From NCBI RefSeq assembly GCF_003228315.1, contig NZ_CP029693.1, positions 558,001 to 622,000 of the forward strand: a stretch of DNA of 64,000 nt, written 5' to 3'. The notes under the pieces were generated by a model that was not told where the DNA came from, searched no databases, and saw only the letters and a list, made by a program, of their open reading frames with translations. The DNA is from Pseudomonas putida. Lineage in GTDB: Bacteria; Pseudomonadota; Gammaproteobacteria; Pseudomonadales; Pseudomonadaceae. The stretch's first letter is position 1, and every line of letters starts with the position of its first letter. Positions 38,461 through 47,598 of the stretch are shown here, piece after piece. A program made the translations under genes and the position numbers.

Positions 38461-40188
38461 ATGACTGAAGAAACTGAAAAACTTGCACTGTCTCGCCGAA
38501 GCTTCATCAAGGCCGGCGCCGCCGGAACCGCCGTCGCCGCGCTCTCTGGCGTGGCGGCACGGGCCATGGCCACAGAAGAGCTGCCCTTCGACCGGGAGCA
38601 CGACATCGTCGTGGTTGGTGGTGGCGGCAGTGGTCTGCCAACTGCCTTGTTCGCCCGCTGGCTGGGCAACGACGTGGTGATTCTGGAAAAGGCCGGCAGC
38701 CCCGGCGGTACTGCGGCCAAGGCGGCGTTCTGGTACTGGGTGCCGAACAACAAGCCGATGCGCGATGCCGGCATCGTTGATGAGAAAGCCGATTACATGC
38801 GCTACGTGGCGCGCCTGAGCCGTCCGCAATCCTACGATCCGTCGTCCCCGAAACTCGGCCTGTCGGACTGGGAATACGAGATGTGCGAAGCCATCTACGA
38901 CAGTGCATCGCCTGCCGCCGAACTGCTGGCCGAGCGCGATGCACTGCCTTACCGCCACTGCCCGGACGTGCCGGACTACTGGTACGAGTTGCCTGAAGAC
39001 AAGGCCAAGAAAGGTCGCGTGCTGTTGCCCAAGGACGCCCGGCCGAGCATGTCCGACGGCGGCCGCGTGGCGATTCGCACGCTGACCGCGGCGGCCAAGC
39101 GCGACGGCATCCAGATCCGTACCGGCGAGCGTGTGGTCAAGGTCATCCAGAACTCCAAGGGCGAAGCGGTCGGTGTCGAGGTCGAGACCGAAGAGGGCAC
39201 CCGTGAGCGGGTCAGGGCGCGCAAGGCGGTGATCTTCGCCACCGGTGGCTTCACCCACGATCCGGAGCTGCGTCGCAACTTCCTCAACGCCCCGGTCTAC
39301 GGCGGCTGCGCGGCCCTGACCAACGAAGGCGATTTCATCCGCATTTCCAGTGATCTGGGGGTGCAGTTGCGCAACATGAACTACGCCTGGTCGTGCCCGA
39401 TCCTGCTGGAGAAGGCCCTGGCCAAAGACGGTTCGATGTCAGGTATTTTCACCATGACCGGCGATTCGATGCTGATGGTCAACAAGTACGGCAAGCGCGT
39501 CGTCAACGAAAAGACCGTCTACAACGAAATGGTCCCGACCTTTTTCCAGTGGGATGGCGACAAGTCCGAATACCCGAACCTGGTGATGTTTTCGATCTGG
39601 GACCAGCAGGCCCAGGACAACTGCTTCAGCGACGAATACGGCTCGCCCATCGTGCCCAAGGGTGGCAACGACCGGCATGTGGTGCGCGGCGACACCCTTG
39701 AAGAGCTGGCGAAGAACATTGCCGAACGGCTCGACAAGCACGCGGCCGACATCGGTGGCATGAAGCTCAGCGCGGATTTCAACCTGAACCTGAAGGCCAC
39801 GCTCAAGCGCTTCAACGAGATGGCGAAGAAGGGCAAGGATCTGGACTTCCAGCGCGGCGAGCTGGTGATTCAGGGCGTGTTCACCGGCCCCGTCAAAGCC
39901 GGCCGCAGCGGCAACCTGACGATGTACCCGCTGGCCGCGAAAGGCCCGTACTACGCGGCGCTGATCACCGGTGGCAACCTCGACACCAAGGGCGGGCCGA
40001 AAACCAATTCCCACGGCCAGGTGCTGAACAACGCCAACGCGCCGATTCCCGGCCTGTATGGCGTCGGCAACTGTGTGGCTTCGGCGTCCGGTCGCGCCTA
40101 CTGGGCTGGCGGTTCGACCCTGGGCCCGATCATCGCCTTCGCCTATCGGGCGGCGAATCAGGCGCACAAGGAGCCGGTGCGCGGCTGA
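38461..40188 (+). CDS. Tat-exported FAD dehydrogenase of the 3-ketosteroid-dehydrogenase/fumarate-reductase family
   Basis: 575 aa. The N-terminus has a Tat motif (SRRSFIK, residues 11-17) and a hydrophobic stretch ending AMA. FAD binding is shown by IVVVGGGGSGLPTALFARW. The C-terminal end has the KSTD pattern LDTKGGPKTN ... GLYGVGNCVASASGRAYWAGGSTLGP. Tyr547 and Gly551 align with the pair that holds the substrate keto group in KSTD1. A cytochrome c gene follows, giving a likely electron acceptor. It probably desaturates a cyclic ketone in the periplasm; the substrate is unknown. Confidence 0.82.
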   Translation: MTEETEKLALSRRSFIKAGAAGTAVAALSGVAARAMATEELPFDREHDIVVVGGGGSGLPTALFARWLGNDVVILEKAGSPGGTAAKAAFWYWVPNNKPMRDAGIVDEKADYMRYVARLSRPQSYDPSSPKLGLSDWEYEMCEAIYDSASPAAELLAERDALPYRHCPDVPDYWYELPEDKAKKGRVLLPKDARPSMSDGGRVAIRTLTAAAKRDGIQIRTGERVVKVIQNSKGEAVGVEVETEEGTRERVRARKAVIFATGGFTHDPELRRNFLNAPVYGGCAALTNEGDFIRISSDLGVQLRNMNYAWSCPILLEKALAKDGSMSGIFTMTGDSMLMVNKYGKRVVNEKTVYNEMVPTFFQWDGDKSEYPNLVMFSIWDQQAQDNCFSDEYGSPIVPKGGNDRHVVRGDTLEELAKNIAERLDKHAADIGGMKLSADFNLNLKATLKRFNEMAKKGKDLDFQRGELVIQGVFTGPVKAGRSGNLTMYPLAAKGPYYAALITGGNLDTKGGPKTNSHGQVLNNANAPIPGLYGVGNCVASASGRAYWAGGSTLGPIIAFAYRAANQAHKEPVRG

Positions 40189-40194
40189 ATCTGG

Positions 40195-40222
40195 CCGCCG
40201 CCACGTTCATCCGTGGCGGCGG
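40195..40222. terminator. Intercistronic hairpin between the flavoprotein and cytochrome genes
   Basis: CCGCCGCCACG pairs with CGTGGCGGCGG (11 bp) around a 6-nt loop. No T-run follows, so partial attenuation or mRNA protection is more likely than full termination. Confidence 0.55.
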
Positions 40223-40251
40223 GTAACCCGTGATTGCATGAGAACACGACC

Positions 40252-40641
40252 ATGAACCACTTCAATCCACGTATCGCGGCACTGTTGCTGCTGACGGCAA
40301 GCCTGGGTCTGGCGGGCAGCGCCCAGGCCGACGAGCTGGAAATCGCGCAGAAAATGGCGACCAACCATTGTGCGGTGTGCCACACCTTCGACAAGGGCGG
40401 GCCACCGGGGCAGGGGCCCAACCTGTTCGGCCTGATCGGTCGCAAGGCCGCCAGTGAAAGCAACTTCACCTACAGCGATGGCTACCGCAAAGCCATGGAC
40501 GGCAAGGTCTGGGACGAGCAGCTGCTCGATGCCTGGCTGACCGATGCCCAGACCGTCGCGCTGGGCAGCGCCATGGTCTATTCCCAGGACGACCCGGCCA
40601 AGCGCCAGAAGATCATCACCTACCTCAAATCGCTGCACTGA
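40252..40641 (+). CDS. Periplasmic class I c-type cytochrome
   Basis: 129 aa. A signal peptide ends AQA. One haem motif C40-A-V-C43-H44 is followed by GPNLFGLIGRKAAS, and the likely Met ligand is in GSAMVYSQDD, all as in cytochrome c550/c2-type proteins. It lies just after the exported flavoprotein and is probably its electron acceptor. An ATG at 40234 is in frame but has no good RBS. Confidence 0.88.
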   Translation: MNHFNPRIAALLLLTASLGLAGSAQADELEIAQKMATNHCAVCHTFDKGGPPGQGPNLFGLIGRKAASESNFTYSDGYRKAMDGKVWDEQLLDAWLTDAQTVALGSAMVYSQDDPAKRQKIITYLKSLH

Positions 40642-40668
40642 CAGACCTAAAACCATTCGGAGACAGCC

Positions 40669-41130
40669 ATGATCAGCACTCAGACGATGACCGACGAACA
40701 ACGCAAATCCGTGGCCCTTGAATACCTCAAGGCCTTCGACAACGGCGGCGTCACCTCCACCGGCGGCAGCATTCTCGAACTGTTCGCCGAAGACGCCCAG
40801 GTCCTGTTCCCGAAATGGGGCCTGGCCACCGGTCGCGAGCAGATCGGGCAGATGTTCGGTGACCTTGGCGCACGCTTGAAGTCGATCACCCACGACTACG
40901 CGCACTTCAACTGGATACTTACCGGCACCGACACCCTGGTCTGCGAAGGTACCAGCTTCGGCGAGCACGTCGACGGGCCGTGGCGCGCCGGTGTGCCGAC
41001 GGCGGCGAGTGCCGGGTACTGGGTCGACGTGTTCGAAATCCGCGACTTCAAGATCCAGCGCTGCTTCATCTACCTGGACCCGGACTACGGCAACAAGGAC
41101 ACCGCGCGCTACCCTTGGCTCAATCGCTGA
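40669..41130 (+). CDS. SnoaL-like/NTF2-fold protein
   Basis: 153 aa with no signal peptide. The pattern LEYLKAFDNGGV ... ILELFAEDAQVLFPKWGLATGREQIGQMFGDL ... GYWVDVFEIRDFKIQRCFIYLDPD is that of SnoaL/ketosteroid-isomerase-fold proteins. These act as isomerases, dehydratases or cyclases on cyclic substrates. It ends the flavoprotein operon (CGGAG RBS), so it may rearrange a cyclic ketone in the same pathway. Function is not proven. Confidence 0.75.
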   Translation: MISTQTMTDEQRKSVALEYLKAFDNGGVTSTGGSILELFAEDAQVLFPKWGLATGREQIGQMFGDLGARLKSITHDYAHFNWILTGTDTLVCEGTSFGEHVDGPWRAGVPTAASAGYWVDVFEIRDFKIQRCFIYLDPDYGNKDTARYPWLNR

Positions 41131-41138
41131 ATCCCACC

Positions 41139-41243
41139 CCCTGTAGGAGCGAGCATGCTCGCGATGGACGTCAACGATAACGCTGGCTGCCTGAAACCCC
41201 GCGGTGTCTGCGCCTCCATCGCGAGCATGCTCGCTCCTACAGG
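41139..41243. repeat. REPIN between the SnoaL-like and LysR genes
   Basis: A full inverted pair with conserved core, nearly identical in core sequence to the REPINs at 37182-37286 and 42278-42380. Confidence 0.92.
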
Positions 41244-41336
41244 GGACTGCGCAATTTGAAGGATCTGGAGCACAGGCCACCAACAGGCTAACCTCGCCAT
41301 AGCCCAATAATAAAAGCCTCCAGAGAGCCTGCCGCC

Positions 41337-42266
41337 ATGGACCGTTTACTCAGTGTCGAAGCCTTCGTGCGGGTGGCCGAGACCGGCAACTTCGCCAAGG
41401 CTGCCCAGCAACTGGGCGTGACCCGTTCGGTGATCACCCACCGCATCCAGCAACTGGAACAATTCATCAACGCGCCGCTGTTCCACCGCAGCACCCGCCA
41501 TGTGCGGCTCTCCGAAGTGGGGGAGACGTACTACAAGGAATGCGCGGACATGGTCGCCGGTTTCAACTCGCTGACCGAACACATGCGCGAACTGCGGGCC
41601 AAGCCCACCGGCAAATTGCGCATTCAGATGCTCCCGGGCTTTGCCATCAGTCATTTCGGCCACCTGCTCGCTGAATTCACCCGGCTGTATCCGGACATCG
41701 AGGTCGATGTGATCGTCAACGACCGGGTGGTGGATCCCATCGAAGAAGGCTTCGACGTGGCGTTCCAGATGTTCCCGCCCATGGCCGAGACCCTGATCGA
41801 ACGCAAGCTGTTCACGGTGCGCCGCCTGTTCTGCATGTCCCCGGATTACGCCAGCGAATTCGGCGTGCCGACCCATCCCCAGGAGCTGCTGCAACACAAG
41901 ATCGCCCTGTACGAGGGTTATCCGTCGCGTAACCGCTGGGTTTTCAACCGAGAAGACGAACAGGTCGAGCTGAGTTTGCCGGGTCAAGTGCGCTCGAACT
42001 CGGTGCATCTGTTGCGCGATTACGCGCAGACCGGGGTGGGGATTGTCTGCCTGCCGACGCTGGTGGCCAGTGAGGATTTGCAAAGTGGCCGGCTGATTCC
42101 GGTGCTGTCGGAGTACCTGTTGTCGTCCTTCAATTTCTCCGCGGTGTACCCCGCGACCCAGCGCCGGGCCCTGAAAGTGCGGACGTTGATCGACTTTCTG
42201 GTGGACAACTTCGGCGCCGAACCTTACTGGGACGTGCCGTTGCTGGAACGTGGCTGGATCCGCTGA
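41337..42266 (+). CDS. LysR-family transcriptional regulator of the hydroquinone cluster
   Basis: 309 aa. The HTH is MDRLLSVEAFVRVAETGNFAKAAQQLGVTRSVITHRIQQLE, followed by a periplasmic-binding-protein-like effector domain. It belongs to the CrgA/PA2758-like group. It lies between the flavoprotein operon and the hap operon, both of which carry the same 47-bp promoter element. It is the only regulator gene in this stretch, so it probably controls both. The effector may be a pathway intermediate. Confidence 0.85.
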   Translation: MDRLLSVEAFVRVAETGNFAKAAQQLGVTRSVITHRIQQLEQFINAPLFHRSTRHVRLSEVGETYYKECADMVAGFNSLTEHMRELRAKPTGKLRIQMLPGFAISHFGHLLAEFTRLYPDIEVDVIVNDRVVDPIEEGFDVAFQMFPPMAETLIERKLFTVRRLFCMSPDYASEFGVPTHPQELLQHKIALYEGYPSRNRWVFNREDEQVELSLPGQVRSNSVHLLRDYAQTGVGIVCLPTLVASEDLQSGRLIPVLSEYLLSSFNFSAVYPATQRRALKVRTLIDFLVDNFGAEPYWDVPLLERGWIR

Positions 42267-42277
42267 CACCCCCGTCC

Positions 42278-42380
42278 CCTGTAGGAGCGAGCCTGCTCGC
42301 GATGGACGCCAACGATAACGCTGGCTGCCTGTCACCCCGCGGTGCCTGCGCCTCCATCGCGAGCAGGCTCGCTCCTACAC
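42278..42380. repeat. REPIN between LysR and hapC
   Basis: An inverted REP pair with the conserved core. It ends only a few bases before the shared promoter element of hapC. Confidence 0.92.
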
Positions 42381-42388
42381 CTCACCCG

Positions 42389-42435
42389 CAGTGTTCGCGT
42401 TTTGCAAACACTGTTGTCGCCCGTCAGCCAATTGT
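42389..42435. promoter_or_regulatory. 47-bp regulatory element shared with the SphA promoter (copy 2), with LysR-type inverted repeat
   Basis: CAGTGTT and AACACTG form a 7-bp inverted repeat with an 11-nt spacer, a LysR-type layout. GCAAACACTG, GTCGCC and AATTGT lie at the same spacing as in 37331-37377. The element ends about 63 bp before the hapC start. Confidence 0.65.
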
Positions 42436-42498
42436 CCCTGGACCTGTCGCGACGTACTGTTGGCTCACGGTTACTACAACAACAAAACGGTGAGAACC

Positions 42499-42993
42499 AT
42501 GAGTAGCGCAGCAATCCAAACGGTGTTCGGCTCGCTGGACAACTACCGCAAGGGCTCGGTCGAGATCATCAGCGGTCAGGCCAGTCACTACGCCTTTTCG
42601 AACATCTTCGAAGTGGCGGATAAATCCCTTCCCTATGAAAAAGTCGTGGTCGGCTACAACCTCGGTTACGTCATCGAAACCCTGCGTGCCGAAGGCCAGT
42701 CGCCCTGGTACACCGCCGCCCACGATGAGTTCGCCATCGTCATGGACGGTGAAGTGCGGATCGATTTTCTCAAGCTCGAGGCGCCGCTCAAGGACGGCGA
42801 GGGCACGCACCTGGCCGGTGAGATGCCAGCGGGCAAACCCATGGGCTACGTACTGCTCAAGTGCGGCCATCAGTGCCTGTTGCCGGTGGGCACGGCGTAT
42901 CGCTTCGAATCCAGCCGCCCGGGGGTGATTCTGCAGCAGACCATCAAAGGCCCGTTGTCGGTCGAGAAGTGGGCAGATATCTGCTTCAAGTGA
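42499..42993 (+). CDS. hapC: Hydroquinone 1,2-dioxygenase small subunit (HapC/PnpC type)
   Basis: 164 aa. The size, cupin-like character (AAHDEFAIVMDGEVRIDFL) and the partner gene downstream fit the small subunit of the two-component Fe(II) hydroquinone dioxygenase known from 4-hydroxyacetophenone and p-nitrophenol degraders. The complex opens hydroquinone to 4-hydroxymuconic semialdehyde. It is the first gene of an operon whose order (C, D, E, F, G) matches hapCDEFG as I remember it. Confidence 0.85.
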   Translation: MSSAAIQTVFGSLDNYRKGSVEIISGQASHYAFSNIFEVADKSLPYEKVVVGYNLGYVIETLRAEGQSPWYTAAHDEFAIVMDGEVRIDFLKLEAPLKDGEGTHLAGEMPAGKPMGYVLLKCGHQCLLPVGTAYRFESSRPGVILQQTIKGPLSVEKWADICFK

Positions 42994-43041
42994 TCTGTTC
43001 GACCCGACCGTCCATTCCCCAACAATAAAAGGAATCCCGCC

Positions 43042-44061
43042 ATGGCCATGCTTGAAACCGCTGCTGAAACCGCACTGTTTGCCGACGATGAAGTCCAGGC
43101 CAGCGCGCCCCATCCGGTCACCGGCTACCGCTCATTCAAACTCGGCGCGTTCGAACTGTCGCGCGACGAGTATTTCGCCCGCATCACCTGGCCGGCCAAG
43201 GGCCAGACCCGCTCGCACCTGATCCCGGTCGACTACTTCCTGCGCGCCATGATGCGTGACGTCGCCTGGGGCTTCTTCTACGGCTGGGTCAACTTCGACC
43301 ACGTGATCGGCACCCGCAACTACTACGGCAAGGTCGACCTGTACGCCGGTACGTTCAACGGCACCCTCAAGGCCGCCGGCGTCAACTACACCGAAAACTT
43401 CGAGACGCCGCTGATCATGGCCACCTTCAAGGCGATCATGCGCGACTGGACCAACGCCACCTTCGACCCGTTCGCCGCCCCGGAAGAAACCGGCAGCGCC
43501 TATGGCCGCAAGAACGGCGACAACATCGAAGCCATCGAGCGTTTCCGCATCGCCACCAAGCGCATGCCCGGCCTGCCGGATGACTCGCCGCTGCGCGACG
43601 ACCTGCCGGTCAACCGCCAGTTCATCGACGTGTCCCAGGAGGAACCGGAAGTCCATGCCGCCGAAGGTTTCGAAGGCGAACTGCATGCTTTCAGCCTGTT
43701 CAAGTACCTGTCGCGCTCCGACGTGACCTGGAACCCGTCGGTGACTTCGGTGTGCAAGGCCAGCCTGTTCTGCCCGACCACCGAGGAATTCATCCTGCCG
43801 GTGTTCCACGGCAATGACCGGATCGAGTGGTTCCTGCAGATGTCCGATGAAATCATCTGGGACGTGGGCGACAAGGACGATGGCAATCCCCGTGCGCGCA
43901 TCACCATGCGGGCCGGCGATATCTGCGCCATGCCCGCCGACATCCGTCACCAGGGCTACTCGACCAAGCGCTCGATGCTGATGGTCTGGGAAAACGCCAC
44001 GCCGAACCTGCCGCAACGCTACGAAAGCGGTGAGCTTACGCCGTACCCGATCGAGTTCTAA
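43042..44061 (+). CDS. hapD: Hydroquinone 1,2-dioxygenase large subunit (HapD/PnpD type)
   Basis: 339 aa, the size of the ~38-kDa catalytic subunit of hydroquinone dioxygenase. It has a bicupin-like pattern with histidines in FHGNDRIEWFLQMSDEIIW and ICAMPADIRHQGYSTKRS. It lies 48 bp after hapC with its own AAAGGA RBS. The substrate assignment relies on this subunit pair and the downstream maleylacetate pathway genes. Confidence 0.87.
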   Translation: MAMLETAAETALFADDEVQASAPHPVTGYRSFKLGAFELSRDEYFARITWPAKGQTRSHLIPVDYFLRAMMRDVAWGFFYGWVNFDHVIGTRNYYGKVDLYAGTFNGTLKAAGVNYTENFETPLIMATFKAIMRDWTNATFDPFAAPEETGSAYGRKNGDNIEAIERFRIATKRMPGLPDDSPLRDDLPVNRQFIDVSQEEPEVHAAEGFEGELHAFSLFKYLSRSDVTWNPSVTSVCKASLFCPTTEEFILPVFHGNDRIEWFLQMSDEIIWDVGDKDDGNPRARITMRAGDICAMPADIRHQGYSTKRSMLMVWENATPNLPQRYESGELTPYPIEF

Positions 44062-44093
44062 GACTTCGCGTCTTGCCCGGCGCCTTGCCGGGC
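44060..44093. terminator. Two intercistronic hairpins between hapD and the aldehyde dehydrogenase
   Basis: AAGAC-TTCGC-GTCTT directly overlaps the hapD stop, and GCCCGGC-GCCTT-GCCGGGC follows. No T-run is present. They may set the level of downstream genes. Confidence 0.5.
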
Positions 44094-44151
44094 CATGCTT
44101 TCAGCCATTGATTCAGACACTGCGCCAGGCGCGCGGTGCGAGGAAACCATT

Positions 44152-45615
44152 ATGCAAAATCAGCTCTATATCGATGGCCGCTTCGTGGACGCGGTGGCCG
44201 GTGGCACCATCGACGTGGTGTCGCCCCATGACGGTTCGTTGATCACCCGCATCGCTGCCGCCGAAGCCGCTGACATCGACCTGGCAGTCGCTGCCGCCAA
44301 GCGCGCGTTCCCGGCGTGGTCGGCGCTGGGCGCCGCCGAGCGTGGCCGCCTGCTGCTCAAACTGGCGGACAAAATCGAAGAATGCGCCGAGGAACTGGCG
44401 CAGCTCGAATCCCTGGACACCGGGCACCCGATTCGCGACTCCCGTGGCCTTGACGTGCCGCGCACCGCCGCCTGTTTCCGCTATTTCGGCGGCATGGCCG
44501 ACAAGATCGAAGGCGCGGTGATTCCGGTGGAGGCCGGGTTCCTCAACTATGTGCAACGCAAGCCGATTGGCGTGGTGGCGCAGATCGTGCCGTGGAACTT
44601 CCCGCTGATGTTCACCAGCTGGAAAATGGGCCCGGCGCTGGCGGCGGGTAACACCATCGTGATCAAGCCGTCGGAAATCACCCCGTTGTCGACCTTGCGT
44701 ATCGCCGAGCTGATGACCGAAGTCGGCTTCCCCAAGGGCGTGGTCAACGTGGTGCCGGGTTATGGGCACACCGCCGGCCAGGCGCTGGCCGAACACCTGG
44801 ACGTGGGCAAGATTGCTTTCACCGGTTCCACCGCCACCGGGCGCCGGATCGTCGAAGCATCGAAAAGTAACCTCAAGCGCATCCAGCTGGAACTGGGCGG
44901 CAAGGGTGCCAACATCGTCTTCGAAGACGCCAACCTCGACGCCGCCGTCAATGGCGCCGCCTGGGCGATCTTCCACAATCAGGGCCAGGCCTGCATCGCC
45001 GGTTCGCGCCTGATTCTGCACAAAGACATCGCGGACAAGTTCCTCGAGCGTTTCATCCCCCTGGCCAAGTCGATTCGCCTGGGCGACCCGATGAACCCCG
45101 AGACCGAAATGGGCCCGCTGACTTCGGCGCTGCACCGCGACCGGGTGATGGCCTACATCGATTTCGCCATTGAACAGGGCGGCAAGATACTCGCCGGCGG
45201 CAAGGCCCCGGACGACAAGGCCCTGGCCAACGGCTTCTATGTCGAGCCGACCATTGTCGAGGCCAAACCCTCGGATCGCGTCTGCCAGGAAGAAGTCTTC
45301 GGCCCGTTCGTCACCGTGGTGCGGTTCAGCACTGACGAAGAAGCCCTGGCCATTGCCAACGGCACCGAGTACGGACTGGGTAGCGGCTTGTGGACGCAGA
45401 ACCTGGCCCGGGCGCATAAACTGGCCAATGCGATTCACGCCGGCATGTGCTGGATCAACTGCTACAAGCGCGTCAGCCCCGGCAGCCCGTTCGGTGGTGT
45501 CGGCCAGTCCGGTTATGGCCGTGAGATGGGCTTCGAGGCGATCCACGATTACACCGAGGCCCGTTCGGTCTGGGTCAATGTCGACGCTAACATCGCGCCG
45601 CACTACAAACGCTGA
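44152..45615 (+). CDS. hapE: 4-hydroxymuconic semialdehyde dehydrogenase (ALDH family)
   Basis: 487 aa. ALDH landmarks: VPWNFPLMF, FTGSTATGRRIVEA, catalytic Glu in LELGGKGA and catalytic Cys in NQGQACIAGSRL. In hydroquinone pathways this enzyme oxidises 4-hydroxymuconic semialdehyde to maleylacetate. AGGA lies 8 bases before ATG 44152; an upstream in-frame ATG at 44095 would add a 19-residue extension across the hairpin region. Confidence 0.87.
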   Translation: MQNQLYIDGRFVDAVAGGTIDVVSPHDGSLITRIAAAEAADIDLAVAAAKRAFPAWSALGAAERGRLLLKLADKIEECAEELAQLESLDTGHPIRDSRGLDVPRTAACFRYFGGMADKIEGAVIPVEAGFLNYVQRKPIGVVAQIVPWNFPLMFTSWKMGPALAAGNTIVIKPSEITPLSTLRIAELMTEVGFPKGVVNVVPGYGHTAGQALAEHLDVGKIAFTGSTATGRRIVEASKSNLKRIQLELGGKGANIVFEDANLDAAVNGAAWAIFHNQGQACIAGSRLILHKDIADKFLERFIPLAKSIRLGDPMNPETEMGPLTSALHRDRVMAYIDFAIEQGGKILAGGKAPDDKALANGFYVEPTIVEAKPSDRVCQEEVFGPFVTVVRFSTDEEALAIANGTEYGLGSGLWTQNLARAHKLANAIHAGMCWINCYKRVSPGSPFGGVGQSGYGREMGFEAIHDYTEARSVWVNVDANIAPHYKR

Positions 45616-45623
45616 GGCCTGCC

Positions 45624-46691
45624 ATGAATCCGTTTATCTACCAAAGCCTGCCGACCCGCGTGGTGTTCGGCTGGGGCAAGCTCTCGGCACTGGCCGAAGA
45701 GATCGAGCGCCTCGGTGCGCGGCGTGCGCTGATCCTCACCACCCCGGAACAGCAAGGGCTGGGCGAGCGGGTCGCGGCATTGCTCGGTGATCGCGCGGCC
45801 GGGGTTTATCCCAAGGCGGTGATGCACGTTCCGCTGGAAGTCGCGCAGGCGGCCCGTGCCGAAGCGGCGCGGCTGGATGCCGATTGCTGCGTGGCGATCG
45901 GCGGCGGTTCGACCATCGGCCTGGGCAAGGCGATCGCCATGGATTCCGGCTTGCCGATCCTGGCGGTGCCCACCACTTATGCCGGTTCGGAAATGACCCC
46001 GATCTATGGCTTGACCGAGAACCGTCTGAAGAAAACCGGGCGCGATCCGAAGGTTCTGCCCAAGACCGTGATCTACGACCCGCAACTGACCCTGACTCTG
46101 CCGGCGCAGATTTCCGCCTGTTCGGGCATGAACGCCATGGCCCACGCGGTGGAGGCGCTCTACGCCCAGGACGCCAACCCGATCATTGGCTTTATGGCCG
46201 AGGAATCGATTCGTTCGCTGGCGCAGGCCTTACCGGGGGTGGTCAACGATTCGGAGGATCCGCAGGCGCGCGGCCAGGCGCTGTACGGCGCCTGGCTGGC
46301 GGGCATCTGCCTGGGCTCGGTAGGCATGGCCTTGCACCACAAGCTGTGCCACACCCTGGGCGGCACCTTCAATTTGCCCCATGCCCAGGCCCATGCGATC
46401 GTTTTGCCCCATGCCGCGCATTACAACCGTGAAGCGGCGGCGGGGCCCTTGCAACGCGCCGCGCGAGCACTGGGCGGCAGCGACGCCAGTGAGGTCGGCG
46501 CCTTGCTGTATGCGCTGAACCAGAAGCTGGGCATTCCCCTGGCACTGGAAGACATCGGTTTTCCGGCCAATGGCCCGGCCGAGGCGGCGCAAATCGCCTG
46601 TGCCAGCCCGTACTACAACCCGCGGCCGTTCGAGCAAGGCCCGATCGAAGCCCTGCTGAACCGAGCGTTGAAGGGCCAGGCGCCAGCCTGA
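45624..46691 (+). CDS. hapF: Maleylacetate reductase
   Basis: 355 aa, the usual length. This is an iron-type alcohol dehydrogenase superfamily protein with the NAD loop IGGGSTIGLGKAIA and the MAR-specific pattern PTTYAGSEMTPIYGLTE. Metal-site histidines are in AMAHAVEALYA and LHHKLCHTLGG. It reduces maleylacetate to 3-oxoadipate. It lies 8 bp after the aldehyde dehydrogenase. Confidence 0.9.
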   Translation: MNPFIYQSLPTRVVFGWGKLSALAEEIERLGARRALILTTPEQQGLGERVAALLGDRAAGVYPKAVMHVPLEVAQAARAEAARLDADCCVAIGGGSTIGLGKAIAMDSGLPILAVPTTYAGSEMTPIYGLTENRLKKTGRDPKVLPKTVIYDPQLTLTLPAQISACSGMNAMAHAVEALYAQDANPIIGFMAEESIRSLAQALPGVVNDSEDPQARGQALYGAWLAGICLGSVGMALHHKLCHTLGGTFNLPHAQAHAIVLPHAAHYNREAAAGPLQRAARALGGSDASEVGALLYALNQKLGIPLALEDIGFPANGPAEAAQIACASPYYNPRPFEQGPIEALLNRALKGQAPA

Positions 46692-46722
46692 TGTAGCGAT
46701 CAATCTCATCGGAATAAAAACA

Positions 46723-47595
46723 ATGACCGATCAAGACAAAACGGCGGAAAGCCTGATTTCCGAGCAAGCCGTGAACAGCTTCGATGGCGCGCCCAACGCG
46801 CGCTACAAACAGATCATGCAAAGCCTGACCCGGCACCTGCATGCCTTCGTCAGTGAGGTCGAACTGACCGAACAGGAGTGGTTCGAGGGGATTCGCTTCC
46901 TGACCGACACCGGCCATACCTGCGATGGCCTGGTGCGTCAGGAATTCATCCTGCTCTCCGATACCCTCGGCGTGTCGATGCTGGTGGATGCGATCAACCA
47001 TCGACACACCGCCACGGCCACCGAAACCACGGTGTTCGGGCCGTTCTACATCGACGGCATGCCCGATCGCGAATTCGGCGAAAACATGGCGTTCACTCCC
47101 GGCGAGACAGCACTGGTACGCGGACGGGTGGTCGACGTCAACGGCAAGGCCCTGGCCGGCGCGGTGCTCGACGTCTGGCAGACCGCCGAGAACGGCATGT
47201 ATTCCGGCCAGGACACCGAGCAGCCGTTCGGCAACCTGCGCGGTCGCTATCGCACCGACGCTGACGGTTGCTTCGCGATTCGCACCATTGTCCCGGTGGC
47301 CTACCCGATACCGACCGATGGCCCGGTGGGGCGCATGCTCGATGCGGCCAACCGTCATGCCTGGCGGCCGGCGCACCTGCATTTCATGATTGATGTACCG
47401 GGCTATCGCAAGCTGGTCACGCACCTGTTCAACCACGATGACCCGTACCTTGAATCCGATGCGGTGTTTGGGGTGAAGCAATCGCTGCAGGTGATCTACG
47501 AGGACTGTGCTCGCCACGACGAGGTGTCCGCCCGGTTGGGCATGGCGCTGCCGTTCAAGCGGGCGTGCTACGAATTCGTCATGGAAAAGGCCTGA
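46723..47595 (+). CDS. hapG: Intradiol ring-cleavage dioxygenase (hydroxyquinol 1,2-dioxygenase type)
   Basis: 290 aa. The Fe(III) ligand pattern is complete: tyrosine in the MYSGQ region and in GRYRTDADGCFAIRT, and histidines in RHAWRPAHLHFMI. The N-terminal dimerisation helices (FVSEVELTEQEWFEGIRFL) match catechol/hydroxyquinol dioxygenases. It cleaves hydroxyquinol to maleylacetate, which gives the operon an entry for hydroxyquinol as well as hydroquinone. Confidence 0.9.
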   Translation: MTDQDKTAESLISEQAVNSFDGAPNARYKQIMQSLTRHLHAFVSEVELTEQEWFEGIRFLTDTGHTCDGLVRQEFILLSDTLGVSMLVDAINHRHTATATETTVFGPFYIDGMPDREFGENMAFTPGETALVRGRVVDVNGKALAGAVLDVWQTAENGMYSGQDTEQPFGNLRGRYRTDADGCFAIRTIVPVAYPIPTDGPVGRMLDAANRHAWRPAHLHFMIDVPGYRKLVTHLFNHDDPYLESDAVFGVKQSLQVIYEDCARHDEVSARLGMALPFKRACYEFVMEKA

Positions 47596-47598
47596 GTC

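Noticed and set aside
38461..40641. p-Cresol methylhydroxylase- or eugenol hydroxylase-type flavocytochrome
   Set aside because: Those flavoproteins are of the vanillyl-alcohol-oxidase fold. This one has an N-terminal GxGxxG FAD site and a KSTD/fumarate-reductase C-terminus, so only the flavoprotein-plus-cytochrome pairing is similar.
44113..45603. 496-codon open frame on the minus strand
   Set aside because: It is antisense to the hapE aldehyde dehydrogenase, which has intact catalytic motifs.
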